Below the pieces are notes generated by a model. That model saw nothing but the letters and a program-made list of their open reading frames with translations, was not told the DNA's origin and ran no database searches. DNA of 64,000 bases, taken from positions 107,910 through 171,909 of the forward strand of contig MU619298.1 in NCBI GenBank assembly GCA_025201805.1, read 5' to 3'. The stretch is from Parasitella parasitica. Lineage: Eukaryota > Mucoromycota > Mucoromycetes > Mucorales > Mucoraceae. The position numbers and the translations under genes are program-made. Shown one piece after another: positions 12,475 through 23,819 of this stretch. Within the stretch, counting starts at the first letter, position 1; every line of letters begins with the position of its first letter.

Positions 12475-13572
12475 TTAAGAATACCAATCTAGAAACAGCA
12501 GCACAAAGCAAGCTCCAAACAAAAAGATCAGCATAAAGTTGCGGCTGCCCTTGTTCCGCTCTCGAGCGCTGAAAAGCTGGCGGTTGCCCTGCTCCACCTT
12601 TTCCGTAGTCGCAATGGCGTCCGCATACAGCTTGTCCGTCTGAATGGTTTGGGCGGCCAAATGGTTGGTCAGTTGGCTCTGGAGGGTGGATATCTCAAGC
12701 AACGCCTTTTCTGCATTTTTTACTTGATTCAGGGTATTGTTTAGATCTTCAAGCATAGTCGAATTCTCCTTTTCGAGCATCTGGATCTGTTCTTGTGATA
12801 GAGCCTGCTCAAATGGGTTTTCATCTAATTGCTGTGTTTGTTCATGCTGCTGCTGCTGCTGCTGTGCTTGGGAATTGTACACTGGCGGCTGCACATACAT
12901 GGATTTCGACAACTGATTCTCGCTCTTTTCAATCTCTCGAGCGAGTCTGATTTCCTGCTGGTCTTTCTGGATTTGCGACACTTGCATTAGCTGCTGGTTC
13001 AAGAACCATGTCATGCTACTGCGATGCACAAAGAGCACATCCTCTGTCATACCGCTAACTGTGCTACTGCCGCCGCCGTTCGCAGCAGCGCCTATAGCGC
13101 CCAAAAAGTGTGCGAATCGACTCGCTGGCTTCGACGCTTCAGCAGCTTTCCGAATCTTCTCGGCTTCCTCCAATTCCGTAATGCGGTCGATACATCTGCG
13201 GATGATGAGTTTTGCTTGAAAGTCAATTTCGTCGCGCTCTCTGTCTGTTAAGCCCTGCATCATGTTGCCAGGAGACGACGAAAAGATCTTGAATAGAGAA
13301 TCGGCGGTGTCGTCCAAAGAGGACGGACCGGCCTGCGTAGCATTTGAACGGCCATGCAATGGCTGGCTTTTGCTCGTACTGAGGTAGGCAGGTCGAATCG
13401 TTATTAGAAATCGCTGCAGACTGGTAATGTGTTTGTAGATGCGATAGGCTTCTTTTGTAAACAAGTCGTAAGAGGATTCGTCCTGAATTTTTTCTTGGCG
13501 CTGCGGTTTTCGGATAACTGTCGCTGATTTGGCTTCGACGAGATGTCGAAAATCAATGGTTCGGTTGAGCAT
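12475..13572 (-). CDS. UFE1: Syntaxin-18 / Ufe1-type ER Q-SNARE
   Basis: A single exon of 365 aa. The N-terminal part (VEAKSATVIRK, YDLFTKEAYRIYKHITSLQRFL) fits the syntaxin-18 N-terminal domain, with the conserved pattern of exocytic or vesicle-tethering contacts. From about residue 265 comes a SNARE-like coiled coil (QIQMLEKENSTMLEDLNNTL, ISTLQSQLTNHLAAQT, ATTEKVEQGNRQL). The protein ends in a tail anchor (FMLIFLFGACFVLLFLDWYS), typical of a C-terminally anchored SNARE. Known role of the family: retrograde Golgi-to-ER fusion with Sec20 and Use1. Poly-Gln lies upstream of the SNARE motif. Transcribed in the same direction as the ATPase, about 200 bp upstream of its start codon. ATG at 13570-13572 opens the frame. 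Confidence 0.8.
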   Translation of the reverse strand: MLNRTIDFRHLVEAKSATVIRKPQRQEKIQDESSYDLFTKEAYRIYKHITSLQRFLITIRPAYLSTSKSQPLHGRSNATQAGPSSLDDTADSLFKIFSSSPGNMMQGLTDRERDEIDFQAKLIIRRCIDRITELEEAEKIRKAAEASKPASRFAHFLGAIGAAANGGGSSTVSGMTEDVLFVHRSSMTWFLNQQLMQVSQIQKDQQEIRLAREIEKSENQLSKSMYVQPPVYNSQAQQQQQQHEQTQQLDENPFEQALSQEQIQMLEKENSTMLEDLNNTLNQVKNAEKALLEISTLQSQLTNHLAAQTIQTDKLYADAIATTEKVEQGNRQLFSARERNKGSRNFMLIFLFGACFVLLFLDWYS

Positions 13573-14972
13573 TTGTCTTTGTTGTATAAAAGTTTAGAGT
13601 TGGAGGTTTGTATGCGTCAAAAAAAAAATCCCCCCCACCAAACTTACTAGTTGTCCCACTACGTCACAGAGAGCAAGACACAACTGCATGTTGCATTAAT
13701 ACCGTATCAGTGCGTGTAGTTAATCCACGGGAGCAAGGCCTTTGTCAACGGTTGTGAAGAGGGTAACATCAGGGCTATAATTGCAACCTACAGACTACTA
13801 AAATCACATCACGCGAAATCCTCGCAAACAAAGTGTATTACGCTGACAAGGTTCCGTAGGGTTTGGAGACTTTGCGAGGAGGGATTGGACAAAGTTACGG
13901 GCTTACATATGATACATATTGACAAAAACAGGCGTAAAAAGTACCGTATTGCAGGTTTTTAATTAGAGCTTCAATTACAGATATTACAGGTTTTATCCAG
14001 ACAAGTAAGGCTTAAAAGTGAACGTTTTCTTTTTAAAAAATGGGTAGAATCGTCCAATAGAGACAGAACCGTAACAGCCTAAAAAAAAAACGATCCATCA
14101 CACAGGTCAAGTCTTTATTATCAATAAATGATACATCCCTGTTTCCGAAAAAGATGCTCACAATATTGAATGGCATACATATTACCCTTTTTTTTTTTTA
14201 TTTGCTAACCTTTCATCTTAAATAAGTCGTTACATGCAAAACTAGTAAATGGTGAAAATGCATCCACATATTGTAGCACATTTAGTATGTGGTTAGACTG
14301 AACGATACTTTGATGAAAGGGCAATAATCATTTAATGATATACACTATTATTTCAAGCAAGCCTGTTTTCGAGCCAAAGAATCTCAAATTGGCAATTGAT
14401 CGCCCTGATATAAATGTCTCTCTTGAAAGTGGATCTGCTAGTGTGCATCTACAGACGCCTGTATAGTAATACACTGAAAACATGCTAAAAAAGAAATGCA
14501 TAAGCGCTGTGTCGCCAATGCTAACAACGACTCTATCTTGAAAAAAAAAATGGTAGTTGAGAAATTTTTCGTCATCACGTTGCTTTTAGTAGTAGCATTA
14601 GCCAAAAATGGCTCGTTCCAACTGACATACTTATACTTGATTGTCCTCGAGAATCTTGAATGAACCATTCTAGAGGATGATTTCTACACACAAAATGAAA
14701 CCATTCACACTTTGAATAGGTAATGCTGTGGCTAATCCTTTCTGCAAGTAACCTTGCTCCTTATCAATGTACTAGTCTCTTTGCTGGTTTTTCTTTATGC
14801 ANNNNNNNNNNAAAAAAAAAAAAAAAAAAAAAAAAAAAGACATGTGTACCTGACGAGCCACAAATATTAGAGTCAATGGATAAATCAAACGTTTGATCAG
14901 GTTTACCCGCTATACACAACTAAAAGAAATCCGTTCGAAAATGTATATTTATTTCATGTTTTGATGCAGCAT
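13573..14972. other. Intergenic, includes an assembly gap
   Basis: No convincing gene. It contains the 5' flank of the SNARE gene (to about 13.9 kb) and AT-rich DNA. A run of ten N (14802-14811) is followed by an A tract, a typical homopolymer assembly break. A short frame at 14438-14668 has no recognisable features. Confidence 0.6.
14802..14811. other. Assembly gap (10 N)
   Basis: Ten undetermined bases immediately before a poly-A tract. Confidence 0.99.
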
Positions 14973-15510
14973 TCAAACATTGTCTTCTTGTGATTGCTGT
15001 CGACTTGGTGGAGCATATTTCTTCAGTAAATCAGATCGACGCTGCTCCCATGATGATTTATTTTCGGAATTGGCCGGAAAAGGTGTTGAGCAGCAAGGCG
15101 GTGGGGTTCTGTTCCATTGGTAATAGGTAGGTGTCTTTTTTAGATATGTGCCTAACAGTCTTTCATTCTCTTCTTCTAAATCATCGCATCCATATCCGTA
15201 ATAAAAATGTCTTTTACGGGTAGCTTTGCATACCATGATCGTTGCGATCAAGAGAATACAAGCAAACAGAATGCCTATAAAATATATTGTAGGAATCTGG
15301 AGCACTAATGGTATTTTACTGTTTTGAGTTTCATCATCAGACTAATACATAAACAAGAGACAGATTAAATATGTTACCATAATGAGAGAATGATGCTGAT
15401 GATTTATCTTTTGAAATGGCAATCATGTTAACTAGCTGTGGAAAAAAAAAAAAAAAAAAAAGCGACCTTATTTTACCTATTTCCGGAACAGCCATTGTAT
15501 CCGTTGCCAT
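14973..15510 (-). CDS. Small single-pass membrane protein, unknown function
   Basis: Three exons (15477-15510, 15378-15431, 14973-15304) give 139 aa: MATDTMAVPEIVNM..., a short polar lumenal/extracellular segment, one hydrophobic helix (IYFIGILFACILLIATIMV) at about residues 34-52, a basic juxtamembrane stop-transfer segment (CKATRKRHFYYG), and a cytosolic tail rich in acidic and Pro/Cys residues ending SRQQSQEDNV. The frame joins only if the last intron ends at the CATTAG before 15304, so the splice choice rests on phase. No cleavable signal peptide is obvious, so type III topology is likely. I recognise no family. It lies head-to-tail upstream of a poly-A/gap region and downstream of NDUFS3, transcribed in the same direction. 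Confidence 0.55.
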
Positions 15511-15761
15511 GACAATAACAAATATGATTTTGTATCAAGAAAACAGAGAAAAAAAGAAATAAAAGAAGGTACGGATCACACAAATTAAATAGAAGGAGAC
15601 AAGAAAGGGGGGGATGATCACTGATTACATGTCAATTAGGTGACTTTTTTTGTTCCACCAAAGCTCAAATGTCAAGTCTTTGGTACTGTACCGTATGAGC
15701 GTTTTGGGATCCTCGTTTAATTACATTCATTTTTTTTTTTTTAACTATATCAATAAATCTA

Positions 15762-16737
15762 TTATTTCTTCTCTTCGCTTTCAATCTTCTTGGGTGTATC
15801 ATCACGACCGGGACCTAATTTTCCTATTTTAGTTGGGCAATTACCATACCAAATCAAGCATATTTACCATTTTGTTCCCAAGGTGAGAGTGCACCTTCAA
15901 AATTTCTAAAGGCTTGAGCCAATTCAACAGGCTCCGATACAACACGCTTCTTTTCTTCATCATAACGAACCTCGACATAGCCTGTAAGAGGGAAATCCTT
16001 TCTCAAGGGATGACCTTCGAAGCCATAGTCAGTCAAGATGCGTCTTAAATCGGGATGTCCTGTGAAGAAGACACCAAACATGTCGTAGGTTTCACGTTCC
16101 TGCCAGTTGGCACCGTTGAAAAGAGGGACTACGGAGGGAACAGGAGATGTTTCGCTGGCGTAGGTCTTTACACGGATACGTCCATTATATTTCATGCTCA
16201 ATAAATTGTAAACAACCTCAAAGCGGTTATCGCGGGTGGGGAAATCAGCACCTGTAACATCCATGATAGATTTGAATTGGGCGTTGGTGTGATCGCGCAA
16301 AAAGTGCATTACTTGATATACAGCTGTTGGTGCGCAATAAATGGTTAACTCGTCCTTATAAACGCTGAATTGTTGAACAAACTTGGGCAACACAGACATG
16401 AGGTATTTGCCGTATTCATGAAGGTCGTCGTTTCCAGACTTGAAGCTGGGATCGGCTGAAACCTGATTGTAACTCTTTTCTGATGCTAAAATGTCACTTG
16501 TTTAGTGGGTGCCTTCCCTTTTTGGCAGCAAGACTAAGTATGTTACCTTGTAATCTGACATTGGTGGTGGCAAAAGAACGTACACAATTTGCACGAGCTG
16601 CAGGCTTGGCTGTGAAAGACAATGAAACATACCAAATGTCAAAGTCTGTCTCCTGGCACACAATTTTGTTCATCCTTACCTGCTAAAAGTTGACGAGGGA
16701 GGCGCACCAATGTTGCATTAGCTAAACGGGAAGCCAT
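15762..16737 (-). CDS. NDUFS3: NADH:ubiquinone oxidoreductase 30 kDa subunit (NDUFS3 / NuoC)
   Basis: Four exons (16680-16737, 16547-16609, 15868-16485, 15762-15814) give 263 aa. The N-terminus [20 protein letters not shown]...[14 protein letters not shown] is a basic mitochondrial presequence. The core carries the family motifs: [62 protein letters not shown] and VEVRYDEE. The short last exon restores the usual ending [16 protein letters not shown]; without it the frame would stop inside the intron. Family knowledge: subunit of the Q module of complex I in the mitochondrial matrix arm. Intact complex I is consistent with a Mucoromycota fungus and unlike Saccharomyces. Confidence 0.96.
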
Positions 16738-17743
16738 TTGATTATTTAAAAAAAAAATAAAAAAAACAGAGTGGGGAGTGCTTTGGAACGCAAAAAAAAG
16801 AAAAAGAGAAAAAAGACAAATAGGGCCGTTGCTCTGATGCCCCGGATTTTCAATATCCCTCACTCCAGGAGAGGTGGTTTCTGTTTCCGTGACGTAGATG
16901 TTTTCCAACAAGTGCATCGATGACATCTAAACCCTCAATACTCTAGGAGCTATAGTGTATATGCCAATCATTAGTATATATGCATAGTGTTGCTAGCCAC
17001 AACAATACAGAAACCAAAGGCAAGGGCTTGAAGGTTGTAACTTTAGTGTCATGTATGTCCTGACTCTGTTTATTTCACACAGTTTGGCTAAACTGTACTA
17101 GGACAATAAAACATTTAGGCCCGATATCTTACAGACTCGAACGAGAAGATGAATCAGGACCGCTCTGATTTGATCAAACAGGCCACAAAAGTCTTAATTG
17201 AGGCTAACATGAGGCGAGCCAAGAATTTGTTTTTTACTCTTTCCTTATTAACTATCATAATGTCGTACGAATGAACCATCCTTCTGGCTTCAAATGTGCA
17301 CTGTTAAAATCACATTACGTTCCTAAAAAGCTCAATTTTTTCTTTCATCAAGGAATATAAACATACACACTGCATCAACTGTTTACATGGCTAAATTGTA
17401 CCTATTTTTTTATAAAAAAAAAGTTGCCAATACATGAATATAATTACATGTCAAGCAATAAATGGAAGAAGGCTGTGCGTAATTTGATATCCGCAGGTAC
17501 ATTTCAAGTCGAAGGAATCTAATTTAAGCACAATAAAAACTTTTTGCTCAGAAGAGTCCTCGTGCGAGGACGAGGCTATACGCCTGATAAGTGTCTCTAC
17601 GACAAGAAATATCTTCAGCCACATTGAAATACTGTATTTAGAAAAATACCAAATTGTTATAAAAATGGCTCAGCCCAAATCAAATTGACATTTCGTTTCT
17701 TTTTGATCACTTTCAATTTTTTATTTTCTTCATTAAATCTGCC
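16738..17743. other. Divergent intergenic region between NDUFS3 and the ArfGAP gene
   Basis: About 1 kb between two genes transcribed outward, so it should hold both promoters. No coding signal. A perfect 7-bp stem (GTCCTCG/CGAGGAC, 2-nt spacer) lies near 17553-17568. I see no tRNA or snRNA. Confidence 0.5.
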
Positions 17744-19861
17744 ATGTCTTTGTTCCTCGCCAAGAAACTAGAAGATAACAACCAAAAGTAAGGTCCATAC
17801 CAACTCAAATACCTCTCAATGCTGACACATCATCCTTTGTTTATATAGAAAAGTCAGAGATTTGCTAAAATTGAAGGAAAACAAAAAGTGCTTTGACTGT
17901 CCAACAAAGGTAAATGCCATTATACCATTTCAAAGGGTCCTGTCCTGATTTATTATCGCTGTACATGTAGAGCCCAGCTTTTGTAAACACCACGATTCAA
18001 ACATTTATCTGCGCCAGATGCTCAGGATTAGTGTAAGTAACATGTACTCTTACTGGCTCGGTCTATATATAGGCGTTGCTGACATTTTCAATGTGCAACA
18101 TAGTCGTGAAGTTGGCCATCGAGTAAAAGCTATCTCAGCTAGCAAATTCTCAGGCCCTGAATTGATGGCCCTCAAGAAAGGCGGTAATGGCACTGCTCTC
18201 AAGATCTGGCTCAGCAATTACAACAGTCATGATGCTCTTGAGGCCGAGTCCGATGCTGATGTCCGTGCTTTTATGAAGCAAAAGTATTACGACTTCAAGT
18301 GGTTGGATAGAGCCTTGCTTCAGTCTCATGCTGAAGATGTTCGTGCTTTGATTGCCAAGTCTTTCACCGAAGACGGCCTTCCCATTGTAACCAAATCCAG
18401 AAGTCGCATCATCCCTGGTTTCTCTCGGATCCCACTGATCGGTGGCAGTGTGATGAATGTCATGCCCGGCGATGAAGACGAGGACTACATTGAGTCTTCT
18501 GCTATATATGACGAAAATGGGCCGTATGTTGTTCCTGAGCATTCGGTATCTCAGACTCTACCTCGTCCTCCTCAACAACCAATTACTTCCTTCCCAATGC
18601 CTCCTACAAGCCCTATTTGTAGATCGTCTATGGATAGCAACAACTCCTATTCATCCTCGTCTCAAGGCGGTTCTGTCTACAACTATCGCGAAAGCCAAGA
18701 AATGGTTAGAGACGACTTTCATAATGGCAATACTTCCAGTAACAGACATAATACCGAAGCCACATCGCAACCAGTAAATGGTGCAGCTCACGTTTTAACC
18801 AAGGAGCAAATTGCTGAGCGCTGTCGCAGCTCTATTGCCTCGAATACCTCAGCCGAATTGTGCCAACAGCAAGGTGCTCAACCTTCACCTGTAGTTTCGG
18901 TTACTAAAAAGCCATTGCCTACATTGGCCCTTGGTGTAAACAACAATGCTAATGATTTGGCCTCTAAACAACCTTCACATTACCAATTGAACGTAGGGCT
19001 TGTATTCAGCTGTTTCATGAGGGCAAAAAAAAAATACTAACTCGTTTTCGTCGAAATAGACTCCCACAGTAGGCGGTTTTGGTGGTAGCATTCAGTCGCC
19101 ATGTAAGTATCAATGTTGTATAAATCTTTTTTTTTTCTCAAATCAACTAAACCTTAGTGGACTCAGCTGCTCGTCAACAGCATGAGAATCATGTACCATC
19201 AGCCTCAGCCTCACTTCGTGTAACGCCTAGTGCTTCAAATCCCATAATAAAACCGTCAAGACCCCCAACTGCAGCAACCTCTGCGTTTGATAGCATCCTT
19301 TCAGATTTAGCAGGCCTCAAAATTGAAAAGACTGTCCGTAGAGCCACCTATACCGGCGGTGTGCTTTCTCCTGCAGCCGTTGGCGCTGGTCCATTGGAGC
19401 CATCTAAATCGTTGCCTCGCGCTGAAAAGAGTGAGCCTCCCTCTTCCATGTTCAGTGGTGATTTCTTTGCTCAATTAAACAAATCAGCTGCAGCCGAAAA
19501 CAAGAGTTCTGAAGATGACCCTTACGCTGCTTTGAGAGATATCTGCACGCCTGTTGTAGCTGTTGCTACTAATGCCCTGAAAGATGAGGATAAGAATGCT
19601 TTTTCGTCCGAAGACGATGATGATGAAGAGGACCCATGGCAAGGTAATTCGTAGACAAACACCCACAAGCAACACTGCCATACTAACTAATCTACTGCAG
19701 AATTTTGCTCTTCCTCCTCCAGTGATGGAAATGAGGATAGCTTTTTGGAACCTCAACAAGTCTTCCAGTCTGTTTTGGAAGAGTCTAAACCCGTGGATAA
19801 CATGATTTCTGTTGATCTGTTTAGCGATTTAGACCCTCGCTCCATGTTCAAACGCTTTTGA
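17744..19861 (+). CDS. ArfGAP domain protein, AGFG/Hrb type
   Basis: Seven exons (17744-17787, 17849-17909, 17971-18032, 18104-18992, 19060-19102, 19158-19643, 19701-19861) join into 581 aa. The N-terminal ArfGAP zinc finger is CFDCPTKSPAFVNTTIQTFICARCSG (C-x2-C-x16-C-x2-C), followed by REVGHRVKAISASKFSGPELMAL, KGGNGTALKIWLSNY and DVRAFMKQKYYDFKWL. The CxxC spacing fits, but the usual catalytic Arg of ArfGAPs (as in WASxxxGxxxCxxCSGxHR) is only loosely matched: here the segment reads CSGLVREVGHRV, as in AGFG/Hrb proteins. The rest is Ser/Pro/Asn-rich and disordered, with acidic DDDEEDPWQ near the end. Family knowledge: AGFG proteins act in vesicle traffic and bind clathrin adaptors. The ATG in context CTGCCATGTC opens the frame. 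Confidence 0.88.
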
Positions 19862-20302
19862 GTTGTTTCATCTTGGTAAAACTCGAAAGAAAAAAATCAA
19901 ATAATATATATTCCCCATTCTTTAAACGTTGGATGTGTACATTCTTCCTCTCCCTCCATCATAACGCATCTTTATGATGCTCATTATCGTATTTATAGCT
20001 TCACAATATCATTTATACTTATCAATAAAGTTAAATCTCGTAGTAAAATGTATGTGCAGTATTCTTGATTTCTAAAAATACATGAGTTTGACGTTTGAAT
20101 GAGCTTCTAACATATGTTTGAGCGTGCTTGGCATCACTAACTCTTTTTTTTTTTTTTTCTCTAAAAGAAAAAAGGAAACCCCCACCCCACTCTTTACAAC
20201 GATTAATTGCATAGTTTGATCAAGTTTATCCAGAAAACAAAACCGCAGAACCATAAGTATATATAAACCATAAAATAGCAGACTTCGTAGCGTCCATCGA
20301 TG

Positions 20303-21929
20303 TCAAGGTGCACTGATGGCTTTATCCTCCAATTCTTTCAAAAGCGACGATTGATGCGATGAGTCATATTGACCCAGAATAGGTGGCAGCTTGATTTTGG
20401 GCGTGTGTTGTGAGGAAGCTTGTTGACGGTGTTGGCTCAAACTCTTTTCCTTCATTTCTTGCTGCTGAGTTATAAGTCTCTGATGCATCTGTAGCTGTTC
20501 CTGAAGTAGCAAGAGCTGTTTCTGCTGCGTTTTATGAGCCAATAATGCATTTCTAGCATTCGTGGGCAACCCCTTCATCAGATGATTGTTGTTGTTATTG
20601 TTCGATGTTGTCGTCGGAGCAGTAGCAGCACTGATGCTGTCACTCATATTGCTCGCACTGCTATAAATACTACTGTTGTTCTCTAGCAATGGTGATAGAG
20701 GTTTGGCAAACTGTGTCTCAGACAACGATGTGTTGACGATGTTTAGTGGTATCTTATTGATCTGGGAGGGAGGAGGAGTGTTGGGTGGGCTGTAGGATAT
20801 ATGCTTAATGGGATAGAATGCGTTTGAATGGAGATGTTGTGGTTGTGATGAGGGGGGAGAAGTAGACGCTTCCTTTAGGTGCTGCTGTGTGTAGTTACTG
20901 CCAGTCATACGACCTTCGACTTTCACTCGCAACTCAAGGGACCCCACTTTATCTCGTAAATATTTGTTTCTCTTTTCCAAATAGCGGATAAAATCAACTG
21001 CTTTGAACAAAACAGCACTTTTCGAGTTGTTTATGTTCTTGAGAGTGGGAACCAGGTCAGTGAGATCCTTGAAGCCATTCCGAATTGTCCCTCGTCTTTT
21101 CTGCTCAGAAGCAATGTGATTTGCTCTCTTTTCTTCTTCAGTGAGCAGTTCCTTTGTAGACCTGGACTTTTTATTTTTTCTAGAGCAAGACAACGGTACA
21201 CTTTCCACAGTAGTAGGGGGTGATCTCTTCTTAGATGGTTGCTGTTGGTTGTAGAATTTGTATAGGGAACTGCTGGTGGCATCACTTGGCTGAAGACGAA
21301 TTGCTTGCAACTGATTAGCATCGTCTGATGTAGAGGTCACGATGCCTTTGCTGGTCTCGCTGGATGATGAAGGATCAATCATCAGGTCTGCTGCGTTTAT
21401 TGTTACTCTGCTGTTTGTTGGTGGGAAGGATGCAATAAGATTAAGCGTCTGGTGCAATTTCTTTTGCTCGTCCAACGACTGTAAAATGGAGCTGCGTCTG
21501 ATTTCGTCTTCTTTTTCTTGACTACTGCCATCATTCAGGTCAGGTTGCATATCTGGATCAAGAAAAAATGCATCCAGAAAGCTTGAAAAGGTCCTCTGAT
21601 CATTTTCATCCAAAACTGTAGTATTTGCTGCAAAATTAAATGGCTCCTGCTCCAGGAGCAAGGGATCTAAGGACATTGGTTCGTTGGTACTGATCTTCGG
21701 TGGTGGGAAATCCCCAATATTTGGTGTAGCATTGGTGTCCGGATTTATACCGAAGCTAAATTCGAAGTCTGTTTTATATTATTATCATATGAAGATTAGT
21801 GTTGTCTACTGAAATTTCCATACCTTCGAAAGGAACAGGCTCTTGCAAGAGTTCGTTACCATAGTTACTTGAACTATTGGAATCGTTAAACAGCCAAGAT
21901 TCGTCGCTGAATGATAAATTGAAGTTCAT
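20303..21929 (-). CDS. bHLH transcription factor
   Basis: Two exons (21824-21929, 20303-21768) give 523 aa. The basic helix-loop-helix lies at about residues 249-304: EEKRANHIASEQKRRGTIRN, GFKDLTDLVPTLKN, SKSAVLFKAVDFIRYLEKR. The basic region keeps the H-x3-E-x2-K-R-R pattern (His253, Glu257, Arg261), which predicts E-box (CANNTG) binding. A leucine-rich coiled segment continues the second helix (NKYLRDKVGSLELRVKVE), as in bHLH-zip proteins. The N-terminal region is acidic and hydrophobic and could be an activation domain. The C-terminus is Ser/Asn/Gln-rich with a Gln-rich coiled coil. It may belong to the Mlx/Ino4-like group, but this is a guess. The first ATG at 21927-21929 is in frame. Confidence 0.85.
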
Positions 21930-23819
21930 ATATTTTTCCAAAAAAAAAAAAAAATTAAAAGAGAATAGAATGCAAAAAGAAAGAAAAAAAAAAGAAAGTA
22001 TGGAGAAAGTAAAAGAAAGGAATGAAAAACCCCAAGAGCTTTATAGTTAAAATCTGAGGGTTTACATTAATAACAAATTGGAATCACAAAGACAACAACA
22101 ATACAACTTTATGCTATACAACTACATACATGGCATCAAAAGACTCTGCTGTAATGCACCTACACCACGCACCCTACAGGCTCATGCTATAAAAATCCTT
22201 CTACATGTGTACTGACAGCAATTTCAATACAATCACCCATCAATACATGTTTCCTTCACAAGCTTTTCTAATACGCGCACCACGTTATTTTCTCCACATC
22301 TTTTTGAACGTTGCACAAATCGACATTATCACATGTGGAAACACTGATTTTCTCCTTAAATGGATTCATTTGGTTTACAAGTTGCGTTCAAAGCAAATAA
22401 AGAAATAGTCATTTATTTACAATCGAGATGCTAGTGGCTCTAATTATTGAAATAACATTGTACAGGTATGTGTAGAGCAACAGCCTCAATTATCACCAAT
22501 AGATTCACTCCCACGGCTGTAAGGAACACAGAGCCATCTGCAACGTAATATGCTCTTGCATTCCCATGTTTCACCGGTGGGTTGGACGGACAGACATCCT
22601 TGGTAAGGTGCTCATACGACTACTGGAACATTAACGTATCTTGTGTTTGTGGTACATTCCATAGCGTTTTTACATACGTCATGACATTAGTTGGTGGAGA
22701 TGTACAAATGGTGTAGAGACACAGCGCAGATATCTGATTTTCTTGCTTTCTCTAGCCCTCTGCTGAATCTTTAGCTATTTGCACTGGGTATCTCGTCTTG
22801 CTTGAATGCAAAGTTTTTTAGTGTTGATTTGGCTGATGTGTAGCCTACAGGCTCCTGTAAGCGGCTAGAATTTTCATATTTACGCCCGATATATACCGTC
22901 AGCGATTTAACGTTATGTTGTGACAGAGTATGCTTATATCATATACAGAAGTCTCATTCGGATCCATCAAAGCGAGCAAAGCGCCATAAAGTGATTTATC
23001 TCCAGCAAATGGGAAAGGAGGCGGCTGATTTACGTTTCAGCATTAGTTGTTTGTGGTTAGCTGCCCCTAAACCATGGGACTTTGCTTGCAAAGACGCCGA
23101 GCAGCGAAACTATCTCGTCAATCTTAGCACCCTAGCAATCTTGCTTGGCAATTATCCGAGGCATTGTACACTCTAGGCATGTGTAGGTATTTTTTGCACA
23201 TAACTTTTGATAGATACATTGCCCATTGGAAACCAAGTTATGCTCCGATAGCGATGATCATGCCTGATTTAAATAAAGTGTAAATGAATGTACCTGATAT
23301 ATGAATTCTGAAGCAGAACATCAATATATAAAATCGTTATTGCCAACAATGCTTGAAAAATATTTGCCCCGCATTTTTTATCATCTTTGATCGTTATCTT
23401 GATATCTTTTAATAATGGACTTTGTTCAGTTTCTTATTCTCATCACGTACAACATCGTGTTCAGGGAACTCAACGAATCTTGTATTTTATAACTAGAGAC
23501 CCTGTTGAGCAGGAATTACGTTTTGAGGAGCCCTAATACATTCAAGCAAAAGGTAAATATGCTGTGCCAGATATCTCTGCCTTCTTTTGTAGGAAGGTTG
23601 CATTCATGTCCCAAATTTGGCTGATGATCAAATCCTTGTAACAAAAAAAAAAAAAAAAAACTCTGCCAGATAGTAAATGTTTACATGTAATCCATATTCA
23701 TCCAGTTTTCTTGACAGTACAACATTAAATATGGGTTAACAATTGATTTGTTTCATCCAGAAAGCATCATTCAGGATGGTTTATTATAGTCTTCTTGAAA
23801 CACCTATATCTACCACGTT
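21930..23819. other. Intergenic, with a weak coding-like fragment and a dispersed repeat copy
   Basis: The bHLH gene's promoter lies at the left. At about 22950-23176 a plus-strand frame preceded by a possible acceptor (ATACAG) reads KSHSDPSKRAKRHKVIYLQQ and on to a stop. It looks protein-like but matches nothing I know. At 23196-23280 is a copy of the 2.6-3.6 kb repeat core. The rest is AT-rich, with an A19 run near 23641. Confidence 0.45.
23196..23280 (+). repeat. Dispersed copy of the 2.6-3.6 kb repeat core
   Basis: GCACATAACTTTTGATAGAT, ACATTGCCCATTGGAAACCA, AGTTATGCTCCGATAGCGAT and GATCATGCCTGATTTAA follow in the order seen in the tandem array 20 kb upstream, in the same orientation. 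It is more similar to the unit at 2628 and 2963 than those are to the later units. Confidence 0.8.

Noticed and set aside
14438-14668. Frame of 76 codons on the minus strand
   Set aside because: No conserved motif, no supporting splice sites, AT-rich composition.
16639-16926. Long N-terminal extension of NDUFS3
   Set aside because: It continues into intron and upstream DNA. The ATG at 16735-16737 starts a proper mitochondrial presequence.
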